This document shows positions 1 to 10,376 of a stretch of 64,000 nt of DNA, one piece after another; the stretch's first letter is position 1, and the number at the start of each line of letters is the position of its first letter. This stretch comes from Gambelia wislizenii. Lineage: Eukaryota > Chordata > Lepidosauria > Squamata > Crotaphytidae. The position numbers were made by a program, and so were the translations under genes. The notes under the pieces were generated by a model. The model was not told the DNA's origin. It ran no database searches and saw only the letters and a list, made by a program, of their open reading frames with translations. Location of the stretch: positions 84,661,001 to 84,725,000 of the forward strand of contig JAUMIR010000004.1 of the NCBI GenBank assembly GCA_030847615.1. The letters run 5' to 3'.

Positions 1-117
1 TTTTGCACTTTCTACTTATTTTGCAGCAATGGAATTAAGGTGAGAAGAGGAGAAAGAAACCAGGACGTTTTTAAAATAGCTGAAAAAATGAACAACAGAA
101 GATTAAGCAGATTGTGA

Positions 118-341
118 AGTCCAAGGCTTTCACTGCCAGTATCCATAGATTTTCCTTGGTTTTTTCCCAGGCTGTGAGGCCGTGTTCTGGAATAGTTTCT
201 TTCTGACGTTTCGCCTGCATCTGTGGCTGGTATCCTCAGAGAATTGAGGATGCCAGTCACAGATGCAGGTGAAACGTCAGAAAGAAACTATTCCAGAACA
301 TGGCCTCACAGCCCAGAAAAAAAACCAAGGAAAATCTATTA
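118..341. mobile_element. Penelope-type terminal repeats, head-to-head pair
   Basis: Two arms (about 149-235 and 248-341) are near-perfect reverse complements separated by a 12-base spacer. Each arm contains a block reading roughly 'acagatgcaggtgaaacg' on one strand. The same block forms both ends of the element at 37224-38096, which encodes a GIY-YIG endonuclease remnant. I infer that this is a fused pair of terminal repeats of the same family with the internal part lost. No coding potential is visible. Confidence 0.7.
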
Positions 342-1707
342 AGCATATTGATCCTGCCAAATCGGGATGGTTGGAGGATATGGTTCCAGCTCTTTCAAGG
401 TTCTCCCTCCTACTTTTTTGGTTGTTTGTGTGCCCCCTGGAGAGTTTTGATGGCAGATAACTGGCCCCTGGGTGGGCCAAAGTTGCTCACTCCACTATAA
501 ATCCATTAAGTGAGTGCCAGCACTATGGTACTTGTACAACCACGAGATGTCTCCCTTCTCCCTGGGAATTGGCCAAAGTGCCTTTCAGACTGTTGATTTC
601 TTTTCTTTCCAATGTGCTTGCAGTTTGATCACTTGGGACACAGAGCATATGCAGAGGAAGCCATGTTGGCTATGCAGAAAAATAAAACCTAATCCAAAAT
701 ACACATCAGGCCAATCAAAAGATGCAAAATACACTACACTAGCTTTTGAAGCTAGCTGGTTTCTTCATCAGGCAAGAATGTTAAAAATCACACAGAAGAA
801 AAGTGATGATGTCAGTGACAGGTCTGCATCTTGTTTGAGATGTTTGCTTCAGCTGATATTTAAGGTGGTCTTGAGGGATGGATGGTTGATGCAGGCAGAG
901 GCCACACCCCTTCCTGTCCATAAAGAGACTAAGGACAAGAGGCAGTAAAATACAGATATGAAAATTTCAGTTCCATTAACAGCAACAAAGTTCATTAGAG
1001 ATCAGTGCAAGTCCTGTGCAAGTCTGCAAGCCACTTTATAGGAGAAAAGAGTGAGTCTCTCAAGAAGCTTCTGTACTGTCACATATGGAGGTAAGTTTAG
1101 GTGCTGTGATAAGTAAAATAGATTCTGACGAAGAAGGTATCCTAGAATGTGTAACTGGAGAGGACCCAATGTTTTCCAAAGGACAATTGGGCATTCTATT
1201 TACAGAGTTTCAGGGCCAGCCATGAAAGTCTTCAAATTCACATTACTATTTGACTTTAGGCATGGGCAAAGTCTGAAGTCTGAAATGTTGACCAGCAATA
1301 GCTTGACTTTACTGGCCCATTTGGATCCAAGCACAATTGTCATATCATTAGAGGGCAGGGCTGGTACCTGATGATATCACAGCTGTTTAATAATAAACAA
1401 GCTGTAAAGACTGATGCTACTTAAAGCTACAAAAGTGCACCACAGGAGGAAAAAAATGTAGTTCATTAGAATGGGAATTGGCCTAGAACAAGTGGGATCT
1501 GCAACAAATTGATGCAGTGTGGTGATTTGTATAGAATGAAAGGGAACTGGAATATAATTCATCAGAAAAGAAAAGGAAGATGAAATAGAATAAAATCCAT
1601 TTCCATGGAATTTGATCTGGAATGAGTAGGATGTGCAATAAAATGCTGCAGTGTGTCCCAGTTAGTCAACCATGCCTGTGTGAGTTTTTCTTTTTTTCTC
1701 CATTTTG
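342..1707. other. Non-coding stretch, no recognised feature
   Basis: No exon-like open frame, RNA gene or clear repeat was recognised here. Short open frames occur, but none has a family signature. A block near 735-775 (tail-to-tail 'agcttttgaagctagct') resembles blocks near 20530 and 21150 and may be an unassigned interspersed repeat. Confidence 0.4.
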
Positions 1708-1738
1708 GTGTGTGTGTGTATTTTTATTGTGTGTGTGT
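1708..1738 (+). repeat. Interrupted (TG)n microsatellite
   Basis: Two TG/GT runs are separated by a short T-rich spacer; this is a simple repeat. Confidence 0.9.
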
Positions 1739-1794
1739 ACGTTTTATTATTGTGGTGGTGGAGGCGGAAACACATTTGCCTCCTCCTTGTTACT

Positions 1795-2095
1795 GTTGTT
1801 GGTTATGTGGCTTCAAGTTAACTCCAATTTATGGCAACCCTGCCATAGCATTTTCTTGGCAAGATTTGTTCAGAGGATGTTTTCCCGGTGCCTTCATCTT
1901 AGTCTGAGAGTGTGACTTGACCAAGGTCACCCAGTGGGTTTCCATTGCTGAGTGGGGATTCAAAAATCCTAGTCTCCAGAGTTTATAGTCCAACACTCAA
2001 ACCATTGGCTTTCTCTGGCTCAGCATAGATTTGAACCTTGGTCTCCTGGAGTCCTAGACCAACTCTCAGACAACTACCTCATGCTGGCTTCCTAC
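1795..2095 (-). mobile_element. tRNA-headed SINE (Sauria type) plus a second head fragment
   Basis: Read on the minus strand, the unit has a tRNA-like head with a B-box-like 'ggttcaaat'-type segment, then the phrase 'ccactgggtgaccttgg', then a tail with 'gccaagaaaa' and 'ccataaattggagtt', ending in 'acttgaagccaca'. This order is typical of the squamate tRNA SINE family. A second, partial head (about 2022-2095) lies immediately beside it in the same orientation. Both are diverged and presumably immobile. Confidence 0.75.
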
Positions 2096-2124
2096 CCAGT
2101 CACACTGAACCACAGTCTAGAACA

Positions 2125-2400
2125 AATGATAAAACAACATCATTAAAAACCAGCTATACAATAATAAATTAATTCAAATTTTAAATATAAAATAAATATT
2201 AAGATAAACTTGAATGGAGAAAAGCATAAATTAAAAAGTATAAAATATCAAAGTGGCAGCCGAGCATCCAACCTAGTCTGGTAAGGCTTGCCAGAAGAGA
2301 TCCATCTTAACAGCCTTCTCAAAAGTATCCAGATCATCAAGGTGTTGGACCTCCTCCGGGAGGTCATTCCACAATCTGGGAGCAGTGGCGGATTAAAACA
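2125..2400 (-). mobile_element. L2-type LINE 3' end
   Basis: The minus strand from 2383 to 2273 reads as 36 codons plus stop (TAG at 2275-2273) with the pattern A-P-R-L-W-N-D-L-P-E-E-V and later F-E-K-A-V-K-M-D-L-F. This matches the C-terminal end of L2-clade reverse transcriptase proteins. It is followed by an AT-rich 3' tail (about 2125-2270). Only the final part of the element survives. Confidence 0.75.
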
Positions 2401-2409
2401 TTAGATTTC

Positions 2410-3060
2410 TCCACTGAAATTGATTATAGTTGTTCCTGCCTTCCATCCTCATTCCCTCCTGGAGACATTTTAAAACAGTTTATCAGTAGAAACCATGGAG
2501 AGGGAGTTCTCCTACTGCTTTAACATCAATGCATCTCTTCCTCTCTCCTCCCTTTCTAGCCACTTGTTCTGTTGTGGAACTGGGTTTAGTTCCAGGCCTC
2601 CCCAAGATTTTGTTTGGTGCCAAACATGGACACAACATTACTGCTATAAGATAAGTGGTGTTAAAAGATGCAGCAGATGGTATACAGCAGGGGAGTATTC
2701 CAGACCTTTCATTGATGAAGTCCCGCATCTTCCTACAGCCAACAGTATAACCTGAACGACTTATTCTACCCAGACTATTCCTGACTGGCAATTGCCAGTG
2801 GCTGACTAAATGAGGAGCCCCTGTGTTGGACTGTAGCCCCACAGGTGAGGTCAATGCAAGATGGACTCCCAAAGATTACAGAGTACAGAAGCAAACAAAG
2901 AAAATCAAAGTGGACAAGTATGACCCATCTTTCTGCTCCCTGCCTAGCTATAAGAACTGTGTAAGCAGGTTAGAAAAATATCTCCTCCAGTCCATTCTCA
3001 GCCTTAGTATCTTTTCCCACCCTCAAACTGCCAAGCTAATGCAAAGAAATATCTAACAAG
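2410..3060. other. Non-coding stretch, no recognised feature
   Basis: Open frames of about 130 codons exist on the minus strand (2483-2872), but they show no family signature and no splice context. I see no repeat signature here. Confidence 0.35.
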
Positions 3061-3067
3061 GTCATTA

Positions 3068-3295
3068 AGAGTGCATCTACATTGTAGAAATAATGCAGGT
3101 AGACATCATTTTAACTGCTATGGCTCCATCCTACAGAATCCTAGGATTTTTAGTTTTGTGAGGCACCAGCACTCTTTGGCAGAGAAGGCTAAAGATCCTG
3201 TAAAACCACAAATCCCAGGATTCCATAGGATGGCGCTTACAGCATTTAAAGTGGTATCAAACTGCACTATTTCTACAATGTAGATGCACCCTAAG
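3068..3295. mobile_element. Palindromic MITE, family B
   Basis: The termini are mutual reverse complements ('gtgcatctacattgtagaa' and 'ttctacaatgtagatgcac'). The inner arms also pair ('aatcccaggatt' against 'aatcctaggatt'). The same palindrome recurs at 14104-14325, 24048-24251, 28230-28374 with 29238-29275, and 36540-36765. The structure is that of a non-autonomous DNA transposon; I suspect hAT type but see no clean target duplication. Confidence 0.8.
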
Positions 3296-3719
3296 ACTAG
3301 CTGAACACCACTAGACACCTTTCAACATTTGCCCATGATGCTAACAAGGACTATTAAACCCATCTGCCTCATGGGAGAAGCCCAACACACCCCACCCCAC
3401 TAAATTTGCTCTCTTAGTCAGTCACGCTTTCCCTCCCCACAACCTTCCATACTACTGAGTTCTTATGTGGCTATTTGGTGAGAGTTCTTTACTGTAGGAC
3501 TGGGTGATGGTAGTGATGGTATTGGCAAACATGAAGGTTACCCAAAGTCTTTGGATATTTCTCTGTTGTGTGTGCATGGTGATGGGGAGGTTTTTCCACT
3601 TTGTCTACAGTTCCACTAGCATAAGAAGACCTGAATCAGGAATGGAGGGAATCATAATCTTCTCTGCAAAAAGTCTCACAAGCTATCTTTTCATCTCCCC
3701 AAAGGCAAGTACTTTAAGC

Positions 3720-3885
3720 TACATGGCCATAGCTCAGTGGCAGAGCATGTGCTTGACATACAAATGATGCTACAGTCAATCCCTGGTGTCTTCAATTAAG
3801 AAGTTCTCAAGCAACAGATGTCTGTCTGTTGAAAGTCAGAGCAGACCATATTTGGCTAAATGAGCCAGTGAACTGACTATACACA
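3720..3885 (+). mobile_element. tRNA-derived SINE
   Basis: It begins with a tRNA-like A box ('tagctcagtggcagagcatg') and continues to a B-box-like 'tcaatccctgg', then a body typical of squamate tRNA SINEs. It is not a tRNA gene: the anticodon arm and acceptor stem do not fold and the similarity runs on past the tRNA length. Related copies are at 49362-49530 and 60290-60420. Confidence 0.7.
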
Positions 3886-3941
3886 GCAGTTTCAACCACA
3901 GGTAACAGCAGTGGCGGCTTCTAAACAGAGCCTGGAAAAAA

Positions 3942-3961
3942 TGTGTGTGTGTGTGTGTGTT
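3942..3961 (+). repeat. (TG)10 microsatellite
   Basis: A perfect TG run. Confidence 0.9.
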
Positions 3962-4994
3962 CTACTACAGATCCCTCAGGCAGCAGGGCTGCTGGCCAAA
4001 AACAAAAAGATTGTCCAAACTCTAGTTTTAAGCTATTCTGTCAGAATGGATATAACTACTACTGTACTTCCATTCTCAAACTTGCATGGTTAGGCAGTAC
4101 CTTCTAGTTGGGCAGTTTCATATGACAATGCTATTTGGGTTTCAGGGGACCCATCCTCATGGCCCTCTCCTGAAAGCAGAGAGTGCAACTGTATTGCCTC
4201 CCAGTCTTCCAACTGCAAGTATTTCTGTGGAAACAATGCCACATATTCAGTTTAGCTCTGGATAATTCACAGATGCAGTTGAAGAGAGATCTTCTGCTTT
4301 TAATCCAAGAGTGCACATGTTTTGGTACCAAAGGATTGCTCTGCCTTATTTTTGGCTTCTCTGGAACTCCAGAGGGCTACAGAGCATCCTTGTGGCTGCC
4401 ATTTTATATGACCCAAAGGAGCTATGTGTCACCCCCAGGCTGTTCTGGAGATATTCCACCCCCACCCCAAATCTTTGTACCAATCCAGAAAGAGTTTTAA
4501 AAATTATTATGATGTGATTTTTTTTAAAAAAACCAGAAACATGCCTTTTTGCAGCTTAATTTTTTGGGGCAGCCAGAACCTTGAAGGAGGGGGTCTGTGA
4601 GGCCCCACAGGGTCACTTATGGCACAGAGGCTGCACAGTTCTCACCCCTGATTAAATCATTCTGTACAACTGGGATGGACAAAAAGAGGGGAGGGAACCA
4701 AGACAATTATAGCCCCCCCCCATCCCCCGAGTCACAGCACCTACACTACACCCTTCTTTTGGGTCACTTTGGGGGAAGGGGCAGTGAAAGTATCCCTGCC
4801 CAAATTTGGCTGAAGCTCCAGAAGAAACTAAGACCAGCAGTCCTACTCTGGACCTTTATTGGCTGCCTCTCTGTGCATCCGTGGATATTAAACCAGACTG
4901 TCCTGTCTCCTGCATCCTGGTTCTGTCGGCTGGGTCCTCTGTCTCTCTGGTAATCCATGGGCTCTGCAACTCCAGAACAGGAGATTTACCAAGA
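3962..4994. other. Non-coding stretch, no recognised feature
   Basis: No exon, RNA gene or classified repeat was recognised. Short frames on both strands lack family signatures. Confidence 0.35.
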
Positions 4995-5074
4995 CAGAGC
5001 TTGGCAAAGTGACTTTTGGGGACTGTAACTCCCAGAATCAGCTGTAGTCCAAAATGTCATTTCCCCCAGCTCTG
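4995..5074. mobile_element. Palindromic MITE, family A
   Basis: It is bounded by 'cagagcttgg' and 'cagctctg', with inner arms 'gactgtaactcccag' and 'ctgtagtcc'. The core 'ggactacaactcccag' is the hallmark of a MITE family seen several times in this window (26525-26640, 29577-29684, 32664-32766 and half copies). Confidence 0.65.
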
Positions 5075-5690
5075 ATCCACTTAAATCTGAATGTACAGTT
5101 CACTCTGGCTTTGAGAACAATAACTTATCAGCCCAAATAAGACAGGACAGTACTGCTTTCAGTAATTAGCCATAAATGGGAAATAATTCAATACATCTGA
5201 CTTCTAAAGCTTTTCTGTTGATACCAGTTCCCTTGTTAATGTTTCAGGTTTTGTGGTTGTTTTCTGAGATTAGCTAATGAGCCAAGAATGGTATTTTGGC
5301 CATAAAATTTGTGCCTAATCAATTTACTATTCCAATGACTCCTACCCTAATTATAACAGGCGATTAGGACGATGTTTTCTTTAGTCTGGAGGTCCATGCT
5401 TTGTGCCTTTAACAGCAGATAACATCAGTTGGTGAAGAGCAGAGTTTCATATATGCTAACAAGAAGCACTAAGCAGCATCACCACATTTCTAAATGCAGG
5501 AACTGTGCTTGGCCGGATTGTTAGTCCACGCTAGGCTAATTTAATTCATTCCATTTGCCTGGCTCCTTCTTCAGTTCAAGAAAATCCAAGTGAAATATTT
5601 TACATTACATTTATCTTCATAGTCTGCTCTTGACTTGTGTAAATGACAAACTTACAGAAACCTACTTGGCACTCTTGATGGGTAAGACTC

Positions 5691-5917
5691 TACACTAAAG
5701 GCATCAGATCCCATCTGATCTTGGAAGCTAACCAGGGTCAGCCCTGGCTAGTACTTGGATGGGAGACTGCCAATGAATACCAGGTGCTAAAGGCTATATT
5801 TTAGAGGAAGGAACTGGCAAAACCACCTCTGAATATTCCTTGACTAAGAAAACCCTATGAAATTCATGGGGTTGCCATAAGTTGGCAGGTGACTTGAAGG
5901 CACATACACACATACAT
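5691..5917 (+). mobile_element. 5S rRNA-headed SINE
   Basis: The first part (about 5700-5795) matches the internal control region of 5S rRNA: 'atctgatcttggaagctaa', 'agtacttggatgggaga' and 'aataccaggtgct' occur in the right order and spacing. It then continues into a non-5S tail ('aagaaaaccctatgaaat', 'gacttgaaggcacatacac'). The tail is shared with the tRNA-headed SINE at 1795-2095. It is therefore a retroposon and not a functional 5S gene. Other copies: 19040-19250, 29889-30123, 36182-36408, 57221-57455. Confidence 0.9.
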
Positions 5918-5938
5918 AAAGGAATTTTGGCTAAGAGA

Positions 5939-5990
5939 CAGAGCTTGAAAGGGTTAGTTCTTTGGACTATAATTCCCAGGATCCCCCAAC
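5939..5990 (+). mobile_element. Half copy of MITE family A
   Basis: Contains 'cagagcttgaaagggttag' and 'ggactataattcccagga', one arm of the family A palindrome. The partner arm is not evident. Confidence 0.5.
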
Positions 5991-5999
5991 CAGCATGAC

Positions 6000-7204
6000 A
6001 AGGAGAGGATACACAACAGATGTATCCATATATTACTTCCTTCAGCAGAATGTCTACACAGTTTCCCCTCTCTGTCAGAAGTCTTTCCCTCTCTGAACTG
6101 GCCAACCCCCAGAGAAGATCTTGTAGTTTCTCTCTATGCATCCTATGCAAGGAGCCATGTGTGTGCTGGTTTAGGTAGGCCTCCTTTCCTTGTCCTGATG
6201 CACCGTGCTCCAAAATGGTGATTATGAGGTACATTTGAATTGCTGTGGATTTGAACCACAGCCTGCAGGAATGCTGGAGGACAAGTTACTGGACCAGGCA
6301 AGCTATGGTTTTTACCTGGGGCATTTTCTCCATTGGCACCCTCTGTGTCTGGCAACAACAGCACTCACATGGTCTTGGATTGGTGAACTTTGGTGGTATT
6401 TCCAGAACTGCTATGGTCACACCTGCCATTCTTACACTATTTGGGGTCCTATATTGGGAGAACAGCAGGACATACAGTAAATACATCAAGTAAATACATA
6501 AATATTTAAAATTTTAAGGTGTTTTATGTTTTCCTCTATCCTCTTAGGCTGAACATATAGCAGAAAAAGAAGAAAAAGAAGTGGACCTGCCGCTTTTGGC
6601 TCTGGCCTTACCACAACTATTCTTTCATCCTGCCTACACATCACAACCATGTGATCCGCAACAGATTACTGCTGCAGGAATATGGCCCTGTAAGTGGGGG
6701 TGGGGGAGATTTCCTATCCTATAGGCTACAGCAGCTAGTCCACTGGGTCGCCTCACCACCCCCCTCGCCCTTCTATAGCTGTTGTATGAAAGTGTCCCCC
6801 CAATTGGGCGCCGTATAATATTACTCCTGTCAATCCAGACCATTAGCTTTGCTGGTGAGGGCTAATGTGTGGGTTGCCCTGTTTAAATTGTTTGCTTCCC
6901 CCCCTCCCCAGTGTGTGAACAGAAAGTTTACATTCCGAAGAGCATCCATTATATTTAAAAACAGAAAGCATTTTCGAGTCCACATTCACATGTAGCCTGT
7001 CAGTGGTGTACAAACGTCAGGAGAGAACCCATTCGTGTACAGTACTTCTCTTTGGAGAAACACCCTTACTCTTGTTCACAGGACTTTGCCATCAAGTCAG
7101 CCTCCTCCTGCCTCACTTTTTGTAACAACCTGTCTGACGAAGAAAGATTAGGCTCCAGGCGTCTTTTTCCAACCCTAAATGACCGGGTAAAGCTGAAGCG
7201 CGAA
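6000..7204. other. Upstream flank of KCNC4, no recognised gene
   Basis: Composition changes from AT-rich to increasingly GC-rich towards 7200. Open frames at 6143-6493 on both strands have no family signature. Distal promoter elements could lie here but I cannot point to any. Confidence 0.35.
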
Positions 7205-8656
7205 TGTGGCTTTTGGAAGTGGTCAGTGGTGTCTCTGCCCGCCCCACCCCGTGCCTTCTTCTGTTGAGTCGGGGGGGGGAAGGGACCGTGGTGGGGCTTG
7301 GGGCCAAACTGGCACACCTTTGGCGTCATCTTTGGGGCAAATCCCTCCTCACTCGGACTCCTTAAGGGAGCTCCCTCCCGCCCCACCACCAGGGGCGCGA
7401 AGGGGGAGAAGCGCAGACATTTCCCGCCCCGCCGGTGCCGCCGCCGTCAACCCACCCCGGCGGGGGGAGGGCCAAGCGCGCGGCGCTGAGGGGGTTAATG
7501 CCTCCGCCGCTCCTCCTGGGCTCGGCAGACGAGGCTGAGAAGCCAAGAGCCGAGTATCCGGGCAACAGGCGGCGCGAAGCTGCAGCAAAAGCCGCCCGCT
7601 CGCTCGCTGGCTGGCTGGCGGGAAAGGCGCGGAGCCCTCCTGCCCGCCCCGCCGCGGAGAGAGCGCCCCCTCTGGGCCAAAGGAGAAATGCTCCTGCCCG
7701 CGTCCCTTCCCTTCCCCCTTTCCTGTGGCCGCTGCGGGGGGCTCCGCGGTTCGGCTCTGTTATGGAGCCTCCGGGACGGGGCTGCCGCTGTTGCCGCCGG
7801 CGGGGAGCGCGCAACAGGCTGCCTGTGGGACGCGCGGCCAGGGCTGAGCAGCTCCGCCGGCTCACTGGCTCTCTCCCGCCCGCCACACGCGGCGACCTCT
7901 GGGTTGCCCCAAGTTGCCCCTGGTGAGCCCCCTCCCTCACCGCAGCCCCGCCTAGAGCTGGCCGAGGAGGAGGAGGGGGGCGCGCATGGGGCGGAGGGGG
8001 GGGCAGGCCAACTCCCCTCCGCTCGGCTCCCCCCTTCCCTTGAGCCTCCCTCCCACCAGCCTCTTTTGAAAGTGGTCCGACTCGAAGGGGCTTGGACTGC
8101 TCCCGTTCCCTCGCCAAGGCCCTCGAGACACGCCAGCGCCGTCCCTCGCTGGGCCGGGAATTGAGAAGCCGGCCGGCCGGCCGCACCGAACCCGCCCGGA
8201 TCCGACGGCCGCAGCCACAGCCCCCCCCCCTCCGAGGGGAACGGGATTTGGGCGGGAGCCAGCAAGCTTCAGGCGGAGGGAGGGTGGAGGCGACCAGAGG
8301 AAACGAAAACTGGCTTGGACACCTCGCGCCCCCCTCCAGTCCCCTCGGGCAGCCCAGGACCGACGGCGGATAAAATTGCTTCGCAGGTCTGGCTTCCTCG
8401 CAGGTGGTTTCTCACGTCGGGAAAAGCCAGGCCGCCCCTTCTCGGCGCACGGAAGTGAAAACCTGCCAGGGTTTTTGTTGCTGTCGTCGGTGGTGTTGCG
8501 TTTCTTTGTCCATCCTTACCTTAGGAGGGAAAGGCGAAGCCGTCAGCCGGCCGACGGTGCCGGAGAAGGCGGGCGAGGCGAGAGGCGAGGCGGGAGTTGC
8601 GGCGTCTCTCTTTTGTAGGTGGCGGGGAGGGGGAGCGACGGAGAAGGGGCGTGTGG

Positions 8657-8932
8657 ATGAAACGGGAGCTCTTCCCAAAGTTTACAAACCACCTTGATCG
8701 AGTCAAGTGCAGCTTTTCTGCGCCACTTCGGGAAGGCTGTCTGAGTGAGTGTGCCGCCTCTGCGGAGGGAGACCGAGGGCAGGAAGAGCCCGCCCAGCCG
8801 CCCAAGGGAGTCTTTGGCTGCGGCGGCTCCCGCGAGAAGCCCCGCGTCCTCTTGGCTCCGGTGGGCTTCTTTTCCCTGAGCCGAACTGGGCGCCCCGGCC
8901 GCCTGGCTGCCTGCTGCTTCCCATCTGCGTGA
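8657..8932 (+). other. Upstream open reading frame (91 codons), same frame as KCNC4
   Basis: An ATG at 8657 opens a frame that closes with TGA at 8930-8932, 405 bases before the KCNC4 start. It lies in the same frame as the channel, so that TGA also shows that the channel frame has an upstream in-frame stop. It matters only if transcription begins upstream of 8657. No protein family was recognised. Confidence 0.35.
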
Positions 8933-9042
8933 CGGGTGGCCGAGCCCCTCCGGCTCCTCGGCTGGAACGGGAGGCTCTGGAGCCCTCCTTCCCGGCGCCT
9001 TCCCTGCTTTGCCGGGCGGGCTTCGCGGGGCTCCCGGGGCCG

Positions 9043-9123
9043 ATGCACTTGTTGCGCTGCGGGTGGTGGCGGTGGCGGGGCTTGGCGGGGCCTTCCTCTC
9101 GCCTCCCTCCCCGGAGCGCCTGA
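9043..9123 (+). other. Upstream open reading frame (26 codons)
   Basis: The ATG at 9043 and TGA at 9121-9123 make a 26-codon frame in the 5' leader. There is no other ATG between it and the KCNC4 ATG at 9338. Its start context is weak (C at -3, C at +4). It could modestly reduce initiation at the channel start if included in the mRNA. Confidence 0.4.
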
Positions 9124-9337
9124 CTGGTGGCGGCTCTTCTCAAGCGGACTCCCTCCCTCCCTCCCTCCTCGCCCGCGCCGGCTGAGCTCTCGAGCGAGGG
9201 ACCCCCCAGTCGGAGGTCGGACTTCCTTCCCAAAGAGCGGCTCGCCCTCCTCCGCCTCCGCCTCCTGCCCGCTGCGATTCCGTGCCCGAAGGGAAGGCTT
9301 CTTAGAGGGCACCTCCCGGGCCACCTCACGCCAATCT

Positions 9338-10000
9338 ATGATCAGCTCGGTGTGTGTCTCCTCTTACCGCGGGCGCAAATCGGGGAACAAGCCACCCTCC
9401 AAATCATGCCTGAAAGAAGAGATGGCCAAAGGGGAAGAGACGGAGAAGATCACCATCAACGTCGGCGGCACCAGGCATGAGACCTACAAGAGCACCTTGC
9501 GCACCCTGCCGGGCACCCGCCTGGCCTGGCTGGCCGACCCGGACGCCCCCAGCACCTTCGACTTCGACGGCCAGAGCAACGAGTTCTTCTTCGACCGCCA
9601 CCCGGGCATCTTCTCCTACGTGCTCAACTACTACCGCACGGGCAAGCTGCACTGCCCCGCCGACATCTGCGGGCCCCTCTTCGAGGAGGAGCTCACCTAC
9701 TGGGGCATCGACGAGACCGACGTGGAGCCCTGCTGCTGGATGACTTACCGCCAGCACCGCGACGCCGAGGAGGCGCTGGATATCTTCGAGAGCCCCGAGC
9801 CAGGCAGCGGAGGCGCCGGAGAGGAGGCCGAGGACGACGGGGCCAGAGAGGTGACCCTGCAGCGCCTGGGCCTCGACGACAGGCCGCCGGGAGGGCCCGG
9901 GACCGCCGGAGGAGGAGGAGGAGGAGGAGGCTGTTGCCGCAACTGGCAGCCCAGGATGTGGGCCCTCTTCGAAGACCCCTATTCGTCCAGGGCAGCCAGG
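9338..10000 (+). CDS. KCNC4: KCNC4 coding exon 1: N-type ball, T1 domain
   Basis: This exon encodes residues 1-221 of Kv3.4, a plasma-membrane potassium channel subunit. The start at 9338 is chosen because it is the first in-frame ATG after the stop at 8930-8932 and opens [20 protein letters not shown], the hallmark Kv3.4 inactivation peptide. Cys6 (the redox-sensitive residue in mammals) and Ser8, 9, 15 and 21 (PKC-type sites in the family) are present. The T1 domain covers roughly 37-140, with [14 protein letters not shown] at 41-54. The zinc site of non-Shaker Kv channels is intact: His105-x5-Cys111-x20-Cys132-Cys133. The C-terminal part is acidic and contains an eight-glycine run, then [20 protein letters not shown] just before S1. 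The exon ends in phase 0 at AGG, followed by the donor GTGAGT at 10001. The Gly/Ser-rich insert that I recall in the mammalian T1 domain is absent (residues 67-82 are short). Confidence 0.96.
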
Positions 10001-10074
10001 GTGAGTTGGGCAGCATGGGCTGGGAGTAGCGGCAGAAAGGTGCCAATGGAGGCATAGCCATACTACAGCATTAA

Positions 10075-10145
10075 CATTATTAACTACTATCCTGCCTTTC
10101 CCCCACTCTGGGACTCAAGGCAGTTTACAAAAGTTAAAGCAGATA
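10075..10145 (+). mobile_element. LINE/SINE 3' tail fragment ('gggactcaaggcagtttac')
   Basis: The block 'ctgggactcaaggcagtttac' recurs with small changes at 11140-11165 and 58275-58305. It is a common L2-like tail in squamate DNA. Family assignment is from memory of that phrase only. Confidence 0.5.
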
Positions 10146-10217
10146 CAACTAAAACAGACGTTACATGGATAAGATTGCCCAGGGACAACTCCTCCATCTC
10201 TGCCAGGCCTTTGGAAG

Positions 10218-10376
10218 TGGATTGATTTGTGGCTTATTATTATTATTTATTATTATAGTTATTTATACCCCGCTCTTCAGCCACCAGGCTATCAGAGCGG
10301 CTTACAAATTGTTAAGCAATAGCAATTTACACATCTACACTGCTTTAAGCAGCTTCCAATGTGTGTTAGCTAATTA
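10218..10376 (+). mobile_element. Interspersed repeat, inverted copy at 44158-44300
   Basis: A TTA-rich lead is followed by 'ccccgctcttcagccacca', 'ctatcagagcggcttacaa' and an end at 'gtgttagctaat'. The reverse complement of the whole block is present at 44158-44300, so it is a dispersed element. The length and the 'accccgctcttcagcc' phrase suggest an L2-associated SINE or LINE tail. Confidence 0.65.

Larger units (their letters stand above)
7205..9337 (+). promoter_or_regulatory. KCNC4: CpG island, promoter and 5' leader of KCNC4
   Basis: Sequence from about 7205 to 10000 is strongly GC-rich with frequent CpG, in sharp contrast with both flanks. It contains GGGCGG-type Sp1-like boxes (for example near 8250 and 9015) and no convincing TATA box. 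This is the usual architecture of a neuronal ion-channel promoter. Long open frames on both strands here (up to about 270 codons) are expected from the scarcity of AT-rich stop codons and have compositionally simple Arg/Pro/Gly/Ala translations, so I do not call them genes. The transcription start is not determinable by reading. Confidence 0.75.

Noticed and set aside
3720..3800. tRNA gene
   Set aside because: A- and B-box-like motifs are present, but the cloverleaf does not close and the similarity continues into a SINE body.
5691..5800. Functional 5S rRNA gene
   Set aside because: The 5S similarity is partial, diverged and fused to a SINE tail; there is no T-run terminator at the 5S end.
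7362..9329. Long open frames on both strands of the GC-rich region (up to about 270 codons)
   Set aside because: They overlap each other on both strands, have Arg/Pro/Gly/Ala-rich low-complexity translations and lack family motifs; a CpG island without AT-rich stops explains them.
8936..9337. In-frame N-terminal extension of KCNC4 from 8936
   Set aside because: The frame is open but begins at GTG and has no ATG before 9338; the conserved Kv3.4 N-terminus starts at 9338.
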